Below, in pieces: positions 32,424 through 42,114 of a stretch of DNA of 64,000 nucleotides (position 1 is the stretch's first letter; every line of letters starts with the position of its first letter). The stretch comes from Phytohabitans houttuyneae (GTDB lineage: Bacteria; Actinomycetota; Actinomycetes; Mycobacteriales; Micromonosporaceae). The stretch is taken from the NCBI RefSeq assembly GCF_011764425.1, contig NZ_BLPF01000001.1, forward strand, positions 3,153,001 to 3,217,000, read 5' to 3'. Both the position numbers and the translations under genes were made by a program. Below the pieces are notes generated by a model. That model saw nothing but the letters and a program-made list of their open reading frames with translations. It did not search any database and was not told where the DNA came from.

Positions 32424-33041
32424 TCAGCCGGCCGTCGCCGTGGCGTACCGCGGGCGACCGCCGGGCCGGTAGACCTGGATGATCACTCCGCTCGGGGTGC
32501 TCCGGGTCTCGAGGAGCTCGAGCGCGGCGTCCGGGCCGGCCTCGGGAAACAGCCGCGTGCCCTGTCCGACGACCACCGGGACGGTGAGCAGGTTCATCTC
32601 GTCGACGAGCCGGTTGTCGAGCAGCCACCGGATCAGGGCGCCGCTGCCGTGCACCTGCAGCTCACCGCCGGGCTTGGCCTTCAGCTCCCGTACGGCCGCC
32701 GCGACGTCACCGGACAGGACCGTCGTATCCGCCCACTGCGGGTCGGTGATCGTGTTCGACGCGACGTACTTGGGGCGCGTGTTCAGCGCCGTCCAGATCG
32801 GGTTGTCCCCCGGGTCCGCCCACGTCCCCCACGAGGCGGCGAAGATCTCGTAGGTCTGCCGCCCGAACAGGAACGCGTCGGCCCTCGCGTACACCGCGTT
32901 CAGGAAGGCCCCGCCCTCGTCGTCCCAGAACGGCGCGACCCATCCGCCGCGCTCGAAGCCGCCCCTGCGGTCCTCGTCCGCCCCGCCGAGCCCCTGCATC
33001 ACGCCGTCGACGGTGAGCATCGTGGTAGTGGTGATCTTCAT
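32424..33041 (-). CDS. dihydrofolate reductase family protein (RibD C-terminal-like)
   Basis: 205 residues from ATG 33041. RibD_C fold: TTMLTVDGVMQGLGGADEDR, the cofactor region AFLFGRQTYEIFAASWGTWA, PKYVASNTITDPQWADTTVL and the end VPVVVGQGTRLFP. NADPH-dependent reductase of unknown substrate; neither folate nor riboflavin genes are nearby. Lies 28 bp upstream of the esterase, same strand, so a two-gene operon is possible. Confidence 0.85.
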   Translation of the reverse strand: MKITTTTMLTVDGVMQGLGGADEDRRGGFERGGWVAPFWDDEGGAFLNAVYARADAFLFGRQTYEIFAASWGTWADPGDNPIWTALNTRPKYVASNTITDPQWADTTVLSGDVAAAVRELKAKPGGELQVHGSGALIRWLLDNRLVDEMNLLTVPVVVGQGTRLFPEAGPDAALELLETRSTPSGVIIQVYRPGGRPRYATATAG

Positions 33042-33176
33042 GATCGTGGCCCTTCTCCAGCTCCGTGTGTGGCCGCCTCCTCAGGCCGCCTCTCACTGCC
33101 GCTACGAACGCCCCCACCCCGATCCGACAGGTTCCGCCGAGATTTCTTCGAGGAATCGCTGTTACCGCGGCGCCCC

Positions 33177-33986
33177 TCAGTCGACGAGAGCGCCGGCGGA
33201 CAGGTTGGCGATGGTCCCGGTGATGGTCCGGGCTCGATCCGAGGCCAGGAACGCGGCCGTCTCCGCTATCTCGTTGAGCGTGGGCAGCCTCTTCAGAAGC
33301 GTCCCCTGTGCCAGCCCGCCTTCGAGGAACTCCTGGACCGACTGCCCCGCTCCGGCGGCCACCTGCGCGAAGAGGTCCTTGGTGTAGGAACCAACCGCCG
33401 GCGCATCCACGACAGCGTGCGGGCGGATGCCGATGACGCGAATGTTGCTGGGTGCCAGCTCCGCGGCCAGGACGCGCGAGAAGGCCTCCTTGCCGGCCGC
33501 GCTCACGCTGTGCCCCAGGATGCCGCCGACTGCCAGCTTGGCTCCCGGCTCGGAAAGGGTCAGGATGACGCCGGGACGCTCGCCGCCCATGTGCCGCGCC
33601 ACAGCCTTGCTGGTGATGAAGAGCGTCCGCAGAAAGCCGTCGATCGGCCGCATGAACTCGTCCAGCGACAGGTCCGCCAGCAAGGTCCCCTGGTCGTGCA
33701 TGACGCTCACGGCGTTGAGGGCGACGTCGATGCCCCCGGCCGTCTCGGCCACCACATCGGCGTGCTTCTCGACCGCACCCTGGTCGAAGACGTCGACCTG
33801 CGCGGTCTCCACCACCCCGCCTTCGGCCTCGATGTCCCGCGCCACCGCGTCGAGCTTCGCCTGCGTCCGCCCGGCGATGAAGACCCGTGCGCCTTCCCGG
33901 GCGAACACCCGCGCGACAGCGCCACCGATGGCGCCTCCGCCTCCGTAGATCACCGTGCTCTTGTTCTCGAGCAGCAACCCGCTCAT
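33177..33986 (-). CDS. SDR family oxidoreductase
   Basis: 269 residues from ATG 33986. Rossmann fold with cofactor motif YGGGGAIGGAVARVFAREG and ALNAVSV in place of NNAG. The usual YxxxK catalytic pair is replaced by GHSVSAAGKEAFSR: Lys is present but Tyr is Ser, so activity may be atypical (enoyl-reductase-like or non-catalytic). Divergent from an HxlR regulator with a palindrome between, which probably controls it. Confidence 0.85.
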   Translation of the reverse strand: MSGLLLENKSTVIYGGGGAIGGAVARVFAREGARVFIAGRTQAKLDAVARDIEAEGGVVETAQVDVFDQGAVEKHADVVAETAGGIDVALNAVSVMHDQGTLLADLSLDEFMRPIDGFLRTLFITSKAVARHMGGERPGVILTLSEPGAKLAVGGILGHSVSAAGKEAFSRVLAAELAPSNIRVIGIRPHAVVDAPAVGSYTKDLFAQVAAGAGQSVQEFLEGGLAQGTLLKRLPTLNEIAETAAFLASDRARTITGTIANLSAGALVD

Positions 33987-34044
33987 GTGTGTCCTCCAGC
34001 GATGGGTTCCGACCGGCCGTGCCCGCAAACAGTAACCACGGTCA

Positions 34045-34061
34045 GTTGTTAAAAACAACTA
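34045..34061. promoter_or_regulatory. AT-rich palindrome, probable HxlR operator
   Basis: AGTTGTT-AAA-AACAACT: perfect 7-bp arms around 3 bp, strikingly AT-rich in this GC-rich DNA. It lies 58 bp before the sdr start and 46 bp before the hxlR start, where a regulator of both divergent genes would bind. Confidence 0.6.
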
Positions 34062-34107
34062 GTCGCTGTGGTACTTTCAGACCAGGTCGGACGAGGAGGG
34101 GGCGGCC

Positions 34108-34755
34108 ATGCCCACCAGCCGCAGCTACCGGGACGCGTGCGGGATCGCCCGCGCCCTCGACGTCGTCGGGGAGCGGTGGGCCCTCCTGGTCGTCCGCGAG
34201 CTGCTGTTGTCACCACAGCGCTTCTCGGAGCTGCGGCACGCCCTGCCCCACGTCAGCTCAAACCTGCTCGCCGACCGCCTCCGCGAGCTCGAGCACAACG
34301 GGGTGATCAGGCACAGCCCGGAAGGCCCGCGGGTCTACGAGCTGACCGAGTGGGGACGGAAGCTGGAGCCGATGCTGCTGGCCCTCGGCACCTGGGGAGT
34401 CGACGCCCCACAACCCCCGCAGCCGGCCGCGCTCAGCGCCTCTTCCGTGCTGATCTTCCTGCAGGGTGCCGGTCGCACCGACCCCGCGGCACCGCCCGCC
34501 ACCTGCCGTCTCGAGCTCGACGGTCGCGTTTGGACGGTCCGCCTCGCGTCCGGGCGGGTCGAGGTCCAGCCCGGCGAGCCGGCGACGGCGGACGCCTCGC
34601 TCCGCGCGGAGCCCAAGACCCTCAGCGCCCTGCTGGACGACCCAGCCGCACTGACGGCCGCACGCGCCGACGGCAGCGTCGCCGTCGTGGGGGACCTGTC
34701 AGTCATCGACCGCCTGCTGCACGCGGTCGCCGGCCCACGCCTCGATGACACCTGA
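34108..34755 (+). CDS. HxlR-type transcriptional regulator with C-terminal SCP2-like domain
   Basis: 215 residues from ATG 34108. Residues 1-100 are an HxlR winged helix (CGIARALDVVGERWALLVVR, RFSELRHALPHVSSNLLADR, LRELEHNGVIRH). Residues about 115-210 look like an SCP2/sterol-carrier-like domain (CRLELDGRVWTVRLASGRVE, ALLDDPAALTAARADGSVAV) that may bind a hydrophobic ligand. Divergent from the SDR gene. This fusion is known in actinobacteria but the inducer is not. Confidence 0.85.
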   Translation: MPTSRSYRDACGIARALDVVGERWALLVVRELLLSPQRFSELRHALPHVSSNLLADRLRELEHNGVIRHSPEGPRVYELTEWGRKLEPMLLALGTWGVDAPQPPQPAALSASSVLIFLQGAGRTDPAAPPATCRLELDGRVWTVRLASGRVEVQPGEPATADASLRAEPKTLSALLDDPAALTAARADGSVAVVGDLSVIDRLLHAVAGPRLDDT

Positions 34756-34818
34756 ACCGATGAGTTTTCTCGCCGGGAGCGGTCATTAGGAAGAGGTGTC
34801 ACGAAGGAGATGATCATC

Positions 34819-35496
34819 ATGGCCAATCCGCCCGTTGTCGACCACGCGACCTGGCGCAAGGAGCTGGACGAGTTGCGCGCCCGCGAGAAGGCGGCGACCA
34901 GGGAGCTCGACGCGATCGCCGCGCAGCGACGAAGGCTGCCGATGGTGAGGATGCCCGAATACACCCTGGTCGGGGCCGAAGGTCCGGTCCGGCTCGTCGA
35001 CATCTTCGCCGGCAAGTCGCAGTTGATCGTCTACAACCACATGTGGGACCCCGACGCCGAGTGGCAGTGTGGCGGCTGCACCAGCCTCACCTCGTCGTTC
35101 ACCCGCCTCGGCTTCCTCGACAACTACGACGCCCGGTTCGTGATCGTCACCCAGGGCCCGATCGACGCGGCCCTCGCCTACGCCGAGCGCGTCGGCAACA
35201 CGATGACGTGGTACTCCACGGCCGACAGCCCGTTCGGTGCGGACGTCGACGCACCACCCGGCGGCGGCTTCGCGCTGAACGTCTTCCTGCGCGACGGCGA
35301 GACGGTCTACCGCACCTGGCACACGTCCGGACGCGGAGTCGAACAGATCACTTACACGTTTCCCCTGGTCGATGTGTTGCCGTACGGGCGGCAGGAGGAG
35401 TGGCAGGACTCCCCGGAGGGCTGGCCGCAGAAGCCGACCTACAGCGGCTGGCTCGACTCCCCCGACGTCGCCCGGCTGTACGGCCGCGCGACCTGA
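34819..35496 (+). CDS. DUF899 family thioredoxin-like protein
   Basis: 225 residues from ATG 34819; GAAGGAG at 34803-34809 is 9 bp before it but directly abuts an in-frame ATG at 34810, so 34819 is preferred. DUF899 signature: helical N-terminus (RKELDELRAREKAATRELDA), MPEYTLVGAEGPVRLVDIFA, and the Cys-bearing QCGGCTSLTSSF, a CxxC in thioredoxin position. Redox role inferred only from fold. Follows the HxlR gene on the same strand. Confidence 0.85.
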   Translation: MANPPVVDHATWRKELDELRAREKAATRELDAIAAQRRRLPMVRMPEYTLVGAEGPVRLVDIFAGKSQLIVYNHMWDPDAEWQCGGCTSLTSSFTRLGFLDNYDARFVIVTQGPIDAALAYAERVGNTMTWYSTADSPFGADVDAPPGGGFALNVFLRDGETVYRTWHTSGRGVEQITYTFPLVDVLPYGRQEEWQDSPEGWPQKPTYSGWLDSPDVARLYGRAT

Positions 35497-35510
35497 CACG
35501 TGGCTGACCG

Positions 35511-36413
35511 TCAGCTGGGCGCCTGGTCGGGTCGTACTGGCTCGCCGGGGCGGGTCTGCTGGACGGTGTGGTGCAGCGCCTCGATGAAGGCCGCGGTGGC
35601 GGGCGGATCCGGCGGGTCGCCGTAGGTGGCCAGGTAGACCCGCCGGCGAAAGTCGGGCAGTGGGGTGGCTTCGATGCCGGGTGCCCGGTGCGTGCGTAAT
35701 GCGAGGCCGGGGATGGTGGTAACGCCCATGCCGGCGGCGACGAGGGCCTGCTCGACGATCACGTCGTCGCTGGTGTAAACGATCTGCGGGATGAAGCCCG
35801 CCTGCCCGCACGCGTCGACGAACTCGCGGCGGCAGTTTTCGCAGCCGGCGATCCACGCCGAGTCGCGATGGTCCAGCAGCGTCTGGCCCGGCTCGAGGCT
35901 GAGCAGGTGCATCGGGTCGTCGAACAGGTGCGTGACGCGGATGTCGTCCGGTGTGGTGTCGTCGTAGCGGAAGATGATGGCGGCGTCGATCTGCCCGTCG
36001 CGCAGCAGGTTCAACGCCACCTGCGGGTGGGCGTCGGCCAGGTGCAGCTCGATGCCGGGGTGGTCGCGGCGCAGGCGGGCGGCGGCGTGCGGCACAAGGG
36101 CGGCGAGCGCCGACTGGAAGCCGGCCACGCGGACCCGGCCGGTGCGCAGTCCCACCATCGCGGACAGCTCCGCGGCAGCGGTGTCGACCCGGCCGACGAT
36201 CTCCGCGGCACGGCGCGCCAGGTGCTCACCCTCCGGCGTGAGCCGGATGCCCCGCCCGATGCGCTGCACGAGGCGGGCGCCGGTCTCGGCCTCCAGCCGG
36301 GCCAGATGGTGGCTGACCGCCGGCTGCGAGTACTTCAGATGCTTGGCGGCCTTGGTGACCGAGCCGTGCGCGGCGACAGCCGCGAGGATGCGTAGCCGCA
36401 CGATATCCAGCAT
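35511..36413 (-). CDS. LysR-family transcriptional regulator
   Basis: 300 residues from ATG 36413. N-terminal HTH (LRILAAVAAHGSVTKAAKHL, YSQPAVSHHLARLEAETGA) and a periplasmic-binding-like effector domain from about 90. Divergent from a cysteine-dioxygenase-like gene with an inverted repeat between. By LTTR habit it probably controls that gene and itself. Stop is 15 bp from the stop of the convergent DUF899 gene. Confidence 0.9.
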   Translation of the reverse strand: MLDIVRLRILAAVAAHGSVTKAAKHLKYSQPAVSHHLARLEAETGARLVQRIGRGIRLTPEGEHLARRAAEIVGRVDTAAAELSAMVGLRTGRVRVAGFQSALAALVPHAAARLRRDHPGIELHLADAHPQVALNLLRDGQIDAAIIFRYDDTTPDDIRVTHLFDDPMHLLSLEPGQTLLDHRDSAWIAGCENCRREFVDACGQAGFIPQIVYTSDDVIVEQALVAAGMGVTTIPGLALRTHRAPGIEATPLPDFRRRVYLATYGDPPDPPATAAFIEALHHTVQQTRPGEPVRPDQAPS

Positions 36414-36462
36414 TCATCCATGTTAGTTATGGGTAGCCGCAGAAGTTGTCATTGGACGAATG
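36411..36462. promoter_or_regulatory. inverted repeat in the LysR/dioxygenase divergent region
   Basis: CATTCATCCA (36411-36420, overlapping the lysR start codon) and TGGACGAATG (36453-36462) match in 9 of 10 positions as inverted arms 32 bp apart. Plausible LTTR activation and recognition sites, unproven. Confidence 0.35.
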
Positions 36463-36519
36463 AGTCTTGCTCGGTAGAGGCTGAACGGGACGGCTCCGCT
36501 TCCGACCGAGGAGGACGAC

Positions 36520-37052
36520 ATGGCGGGCACGCTTCTCCAGCAGACGCCTCCGGGCGGCTTCATCGCCGGCCCTACCGACGATCTCATCGCCGCGGTGCGC
36601 CAGGTGATCGGCATGCGGGCCGACTGGGCCCGGACCGCGGAACTCGTCGCCGATCAGCTCCGCGCACACCTGCCCGGCCCCGACGTCCTGACCCCCGCCC
36701 AGCGGCGCGGGCAACCCGACCGACCGGCTGGTCACGTCCTGCACGCCGAGCCGGACGGCACGTTCTCCATCCTCGGCCTGGTCTGGCGACCCGGTCAGAC
36801 CACAAGGATTCACGACCACATCACCTGGTGCGTCGTGGGCGTCCTGCAGGGCGTCGAGCATGAAGATCTCTATGACGACCAGCTCAACCTCACCGGCACC
36901 CGCGAAAACCCCGTGGGCGAAGTCAGTGGCTTCGCCCGCCGGGCGACATCCACCGGATCCGCAACACCGGCGCCCGCACCGCCATCAGCCTGCACATCTA
37001 CGGCACCGACATCACCCGGATCGGGTCCAGCGCCCGCCGCTACTACAACTGA
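36520..37052 (+). CDS. cysteine dioxygenase type I-like cupin protein (frameshifted as sequenced)
   Basis: About 177 residues once repaired. Cupin metal motif RIHDHITWCVVGVLQGVEHE and, after the break, PGDIHRIRNTGARTAISLHI with the second metal His and YGTDITRIGSSARRYY, a typical CDO/3-mercaptopropionate dioxygenase end. The frame slips at the CCC run 36935-36937; one extra C gives the reading FAPPGDIHR. The stop at 37050 is 17 bp before the VOC gene, consistent with an operon. Oxidises a thiol amino acid or analogue using Fe(II). The break is probably a sequencing error. Confidence 0.75.
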
Positions 37053-37068
37053 GAGAAGGAGAACCACC

Positions 37069-37506
37069 ATGCTCAAGCGAATGGACAACGTCCTCATCGT
37101 GGTCGACGACCTTGCGGCCACGATCGCGTTCTTCGTCGAACTCGGTATGGAGTTGGAGGGCCAGACAACAGTCGAGGGTGAATCGGTGGACAAGGTCGTC
37201 GGGCTCGACGGCGTCCGAGCGGACATCGCCATGGTGCGGACCCCGGACGGCCACAGCCGGGTCGAGCTGACGAAGTTCCACACGCCGGCGGCGATCAGCG
37301 GCGAGCCAAAGGACGCACCGGCGAACACGCTGGGCATGCGGCGCATCATGTTCGCGGTCGAGGACATCGAGGACGTAGTCGCCCGCCTGCGCACCCACGG
37401 CGCCGAACTCGTCGGTGAGCTGGTCCAGTACGAGAACAGCTACCGGCTCTGCAACGTCCGCGGCCCGGAGGGCATCGTCGTTGCCCTGGCCGAGCAGCTC
37501 AACTGA
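37069..37506 (+). CDS. VOC family protein (glyoxalase/bleomycin-resistance fold)
   Basis: 145 residues from ATG 37069 with AGAAGGAG upstream. Two beta-alpha-beta-beta-beta modules: VLIVVDDLAATIAFFVELGM, then HSRVELTKFHTPAA, and IMFAVEDIEDVVARLRTHGA, then VRGPEGIVVALAEQL. Metal-dependent lyase or dioxygenase of unknown substrate. Likely co-transcribed with the dioxygenase gene. Confidence 0.85.
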   Translation: MLKRMDNVLIVVDDLAATIAFFVELGMELEGQTTVEGESVDKVVGLDGVRADIAMVRTPDGHSRVELTKFHTPAAISGEPKDAPANTLGMRRIMFAVEDIEDVVARLRTHGAELVGELVQYENSYRLCNVRGPEGIVVALAEQLN

Positions 37507-37712
37507 CGGCCCGCCTCGACCCAAGCGCCAGGAGCGAAAAGCGTCAACGCGCCTGAGCGCCGCGCGTCCGGTCATCACCCTCGCCGCCGGCTTCGCCCTC
37601 AGCGTCTGCTCTCATGCCGTGCCCGGCATTGACCGTGACGCAGCACACACCATCACGGACCTGAATCCTCGGGGAAGAGGACGACCAATAGCGGGGCCGT
37701 TAGCGAGTGGAT

Positions 37713-37747
37713 ACAAAAACGCCCTCCCGGAGAATCTCCAGAAGGGC
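37713..37747 (-). terminator. terminator of the tRNA-fMet gene
   Basis: On the reverse strand GCCCTTCTGGAGA pairs with TCTCCGGGAGGGC (one mismatch), followed by GTTTTTGT. It begins 12 bp after the tRNA 3' end. Confidence 0.75.
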
Positions 37748-37758
37748 ATCTCTGCTAG

Positions 37759-37832
37759 TAGCGGGGACAGGATTTGAACCTGCGACCTCTGGGTTATGAG
37801 CCCAGCGAGCTACCGAGCTGCTCCACCCCGCG
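37759..37832 (-). tRNA. initiator tRNA-fMet (CAT)
   Basis: 74-nt cloverleaf on the reverse strand: acceptor CGCGGGG with CCCCGCT, the first pair mismatched as in initiators; D-arm GAGCAGCTCGGTAGCTC; anticodon arm CTGGGCTCATAACCCAG with three consecutive G-C pairs next to the CAT loop, the initiator hallmark; T-arm CAGGTTCAAATCCTG. CCA is not encoded. Confidence 0.95.
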
Positions 37833-37915
37833 TCGGCTCACCAACACTAGCGCACCCCTCCTCGTACCTGCAAAACGGGGCGGGCGTGGCGTGCCGCACG
37901 CGGGGTATTCGCAGC

Positions 37916-40900
37916 TCAGCCGCCCCCTGGGGTGGGTGATGGGGATGCGGGCGGCGGTGTCGCCGTGGCGGACGGGGTTGGGGTGGCGGTGTTGCCGGAC
38001 GGGCGGTTGGCGGCGTCCAGGGCGGACTGGAACTCCGCCATCGCGTCGTCGAACGCCTTCAGCGCCTTGCCCTCGCGCTCGAAGTCGCCCGCGGCGCGCG
38101 CGGCCTTGACCTCGGCCCAGGCGGCCTCGACCTTGTCCGCCGCGGCGGCGAGCTCGGGTGTCAGCTGCTGGCCGGAGCCGGCGGGTGGCTGCTGGGGCGG
38201 GTTTTCACCCTCGGGCGGTGGTGGCGCCGCCCCCTGTTTGCCCTGGTCGACCAGCTCCTTGATGCCCTCTTGGAGGGTGTTGGCCAGCACGACGTACGAG
38301 CCGCCGTCGCCGTACGACATCAGGACCTTCTGCAGCACCGGATACGCGTTTTCCTGGTTGCTCTTTACGTACACCGGCTCGACGTAGAGCATGCCGCCGC
38401 CGAAGGGCAGGGACAGCAGGTTGCCGTACAGGACTTGGGCCTGGTTGGACGAGAGCAGGTTGAGGTCCTGTCTGATCTGGGCGTTGGTGTTGGTCATCCG
38501 TTGATGGACCTGCACCGGGCCCTGGACAGCGGTTTGGTCAGGCAGCTCCCAGACCTGCAGCTGTGGCTTGCCGTCCACATAGGAGCCGGAGATGAGCGCG
38601 GCCAGGTTCTGCCGGCCCAGTGGCGTTACGGCCGAGGTTATCTGGAACCGCGGCTCGTTCTGCTCGGGGAACTGGGTGAGCAGGTAGTACGGCGGCTGCT
38701 TCACGCCCGTGTCGGGCGCGTCCGGCGTGTTCGGCACCTCCCAGAAGTCCGAGCCGTTGAAGAACTCGCCCGGGTCGGTCACGTGGAAGCGGGCCAGCAG
38801 GTTGCGCTGCACCTTGAAGAGGTCGGCCGGGTAGCGGAAGTGCGCGGCCAGGTCCGGGGGATCTCCGCCTTCGGTGTGACGAGGTCGCCGCCGAAGGCCT
38901 TGTTCCACGCCTTGAGCACGGGGTCGGTGTCGTCGAACTCGTAGAGCCGCACCGTGCCGTCGTACGCGTCCACAGTGGCCTTGACGGAGTTGCGGATGTA
39001 GTTGACGTTTTCGCGGGCGAGCTGGAAGGTGCCCACGTTCGTCAGCTCGTCGGCGGTCTCCGTCTGGAGGTTGATCCGCTGGGCGTAGGGGTACGTGCCG
39101 GCGGTCGTGTAGCCGTCGAGGATCCACTGGATGCGGCCGTCGACCATGGCCGGGTAGGGGTCGCCGTCCATCGTCAGGAACGGGGCCACCTTCTCGACGC
39201 GGTCGCGCGGGTTGCGGACGTACAGCAGCTTGCTGTTGTCGTTGACGGCGTCGGAGAGCAGGAAGTTGGACTCCCGCTCCTTGATGCCGTAGAGCAGCCG
39301 CCGCATGAACGAGCCGATCTCGACGCCGCCCTCGCCCGTGTACGTGTAGTTGATGCCCTGGTCGCCGCTGGCGCCGGTGGGGCGGTCGTACTCGACGTTC
39401 CGCTCGGGGTCGGTCTGTCCCACGATCGCGTAGTCGGCGCCCTGCTGGCCGCCGCCCACCCGCTCGCCGTAGTAGATGCGCGGCTGCTCGACCTCGATCT
39501 GCTCGGTCTGCGAGGCGCACTGGTCGGGAGTGTTGTCATTGCCGAGGAAGCCGGAGACGAAGTAGGGCTGTCCGCCGCAGACCACCTGGTTGGCCGGTGC
39601 GCCGACCAGGCCGAAACCATGGGTGTACACGGTGTGGCGGTTGAGCCAGTTCCCCTGCTGCGCGGTCAGGCGGCTGTAATTGATCTCGCGGACGCCGACC
39701 ACGTAGTCCTGGGTCTTGTTGTTGATCGTGTACCGGTCGATGTCGAGCTTCTGCCCGAAGTCGTAGAAGCCACGCACCTGCTGCAGCTGCGTGTACGACT
39801 GGGAGACGAGCTCAGGGTCGAGCAGGCGGATGTTGGGCACCACGGAGGTGTCGGTGGCCAGTGACGCCGGTGGCGTGAGGTTTGTGGCCGTGTACGCGTT
39901 CATGTCGGTGTCTTTCAGACCGAACGCTTGTCTCGTGGCGTTGATGCTCCGCTCTATGTACTCCCGCTCCTTGTCCCGCACGCTCGGGTTGACCTCGAAG
40001 GTCTGCACGGCCCACGGGTAGATGCCGCCGATCGCGACCGCCGAGATGGCCAGGAGCGCGAGGGAGACGCCGGGCCACACGAGGTTGCGCATGACCGCGT
40101 TGGAGAACACGATGATCGCGATCGCGACCACCACCGAGATGTAGGCCAGGATCTCCTTGGCCGGCAGCAGCGCGTTGATGTCGGCGTAGCCCGCGCCGTA
40201 AAGGTTGGGCGGGTCCTGCTCGAGCAGGAGGGCGCGCCGGTCCAGAACGTACGCGATGGCCTTGAGCAGCACGAACGCCGCCACCAGCGAGGTCAGGTGG
40301 GCCCGCGCGGCGGTCGTCATGCGGTCGCCGATGCCCTGCAGCCGCACGCCGCCGAAGATGTAGTGGACGGCCAGCGCGCCGAGCACCGAGAGCACGACCG
40401 CGGTGAAGCCGACGCCGAGCAGGTAGCGCCAGAACGGGTACTCGAAGACGTAGAAGCCGACGTTGATCCCGAACTCGGGGTCTTTCGCCTCGAACGGCAT
40501 CGAGTTGCGGAAGAGCAGCCAGTCGCGCCACCGGCTCTGCCCGGAGAGGCCGGCGAAGAGGCCGATGATCACGGAGAGCACCGCGATCCAGGTGCCGATG
40601 CGAGGGCTGAGCACCATCCGGTACCGCTCGAGCGTCGCCTGCTCCGCCGAGTGGGGGCGCAGCAGCGGGCGCAGCCTGTACGCCAGGTAGAGGTTGCCGC
40701 CGACCACCACCGCCATGGCCAGGCCTATGGCGAAGAAGAGCAGGATCCGGGTGGTCAACACGCCGGTGTACACCTGCGTGTAGTCGACCTCGTCGAACCA
40801 CAGCCAGTCGGTCCAGACCTCGACGGCCCAGCCCATCAATGTGAAGAGCAGAAAAACCCCGATGAGGACGCCAACAGTGACGCGGCCCCTCCGGCTCATT

Positions 40901-40923
40901 CTCGGCAGAGGACTGCTACGCAT
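37916..40923 (-). CDS. UPF0182 family integral membrane protein (frameshifted as sequenced)
   Basis: About 1000 residues from ATG 40923 (ATG 40899 possible). Seven or so TM segments in the first ~320 residues (VTVGVLIGVFLLFTLMGWAV, WTDWLWFDEVDYTQVY), then a long soluble part (QQGNWLNRHTVYTHGFGLVG, YYGERVGG) and a Pro/Ser/Thr-rich tail ending in PTPGGG. The frame slips at the G5 run 38856-38860: one extra base restores KAEIPPDLAAHFRYPADLFK across the two frames. Function of the family is unknown; it is widespread in actinobacteria. The break is probably a sequencing error. Confidence 0.8.
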
Positions 40924-41012
40924 GACCACGGTATGCTCCGCACGTTTGATGTCTGATCCGCTCCGATCAGGCACCTACAGTACGGGGTGTTCCTGAAGGT
41001 CAGTCCCCTAGG

Positions 41013-42029
41013 TCAGCAGAGGGGTGGCTGACCGCCGGCACGCAGCGTTTCCAGGGCCGCGAGCGCCTCGTCAAGCGTGGACACCTTGATCAACGGGAGC
41101 CCGGGGCGGGCGTTGGCCTTGGCCTCCGTGCAGTTGTCGATCGGGGTCAGGAAGTACACGGCACCGGCCTCCTTGGCACCCACGAGCTTCTGGGCGATGC
41201 CGCCGATCGGGCCCACGTTGCCCTCGTCGTCGATGGTGCCGGTACCCGCGATGATCTTGCCGCCGGTGAGGTCTTCGGGCTCAATCTTGTCGATGATGCC
41301 CAGCGCGAACATCAGGCCCGCGCTCGGCCCGCCGATCTCAGCCAGGTCGATCTTGAGCTCGAACGGGTGTGGCTGCTTCGGCTCGATCTCCACCCCGATG
41401 CGCGGCGGCTCGTCCTCGGCCGCCCGCGTCGTGATCTTGGTGGTGGCCGGCTTGCCGCCGCGCGTGTACTCGATCGTCAGCGCCGTCCCGGCCGGCTTGG
41501 AGCGCACGAGCTCGGTGAGCTTTGGCGCGCTGGTCACCGGCTGGCCGTCGACCTTTGTGACAACGTCGCCGGCCTTGAGGATGCCGTCCGAAGGGCCGCC
41601 CGCGGTGACGTTCTTGATCGTGACCTGTACCGGATATCCCAGCTCGCGCAGCGCGGCGGTCTCCGCGCTGCTCTGCGAGGCCTTGAAGTCCTCGGCGTTG
41701 CGCTCCTCGACCTGCTGCTCGGTCTGGTCCGGCGGGTAGATCAGCTCCCGCGGGACCACCGCCTCCTCGTCGCTGAACCACCCCGCGATGGCGGAGAGCA
41801 GCTTCACGTCCGGCTGCACGCCCACCGTGGTCAGCCGCAGCTGCCCGGCGGACGTGGAGGTCTGGGTGCCGTTTACCTGGATGACCTCTTTGCCGTCCTC
41901 TTTACCCAGCGTGTCGACGGTGGGGCCGGGGCCGAGCACCACGTAGGGGATCGGGGCGGCCAGCACTCCCACACTCAGCAACGCCGTGATCAACGCGCCG
42001 AGGAGGACAGTGACACCGCGACGTCTCAT
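41013..42029 (-). CDS. YlbL-like PDZ and Lon-type (S16) secreted protease
   Basis: 338 residues from ATG 42029. N-terminal signal anchor (VTVLLGALITALLSVGVLAA), PDZ domain about 130-215 (VTAGGPSDGILKAGDVVTKV), then a Lon-like proteolytic domain with Ser in GGPSAGLMFALGI and Lys in VGPIGGIAQKLVGAKEAG, the S16 dyad. Membrane-anchored, active site outside the cytosol. Targets unknown. Same strand and downstream of nothing obvious; the UPF0182 start is 90 bp away. Confidence 0.88.
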   Translation of the reverse strand: MRRRGVTVLLGALITALLSVGVLAAPIPYVVLGPGPTVDTLGKEDGKEVIQVNGTQTSTSAGQLRLTTVGVQPDVKLLSAIAGWFSDEEAVVPRELIYPPDQTEQQVEERNAEDFKASQSSAETAALRELGYPVQVTIKNVTAGGPSDGILKAGDVVTKVDGQPVTSAPKLTELVRSKPAGTALTIEYTRGGKPATTKITTRAAEDEPPRIGVEIEPKQPHPFELKIDLAEIGGPSAGLMFALGIIDKIEPEDLTGGKIIAGTGTIDDEGNVGPIGGIAQKLVGAKEAGAVYFLTPIDNCTEAKANARPGLPLIKVSTLDEALAALETLRAGGQPPLC

Positions 42030-42114
42030 GCGCGAAGCGTACCTACCCCGGTTTCACCCTGAGCTGACAGCGCGGGCACGGCGTGAGCCCAGGGCCGGGC
42101 GTACCGTTGGTCAC

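Noticed and set aside
37680-37770. Phage attachment site at tRNA-fMet
   Set aside because: Only a short AGCGGGG-like duplication (37690 and 37760) and no integrase nearby.
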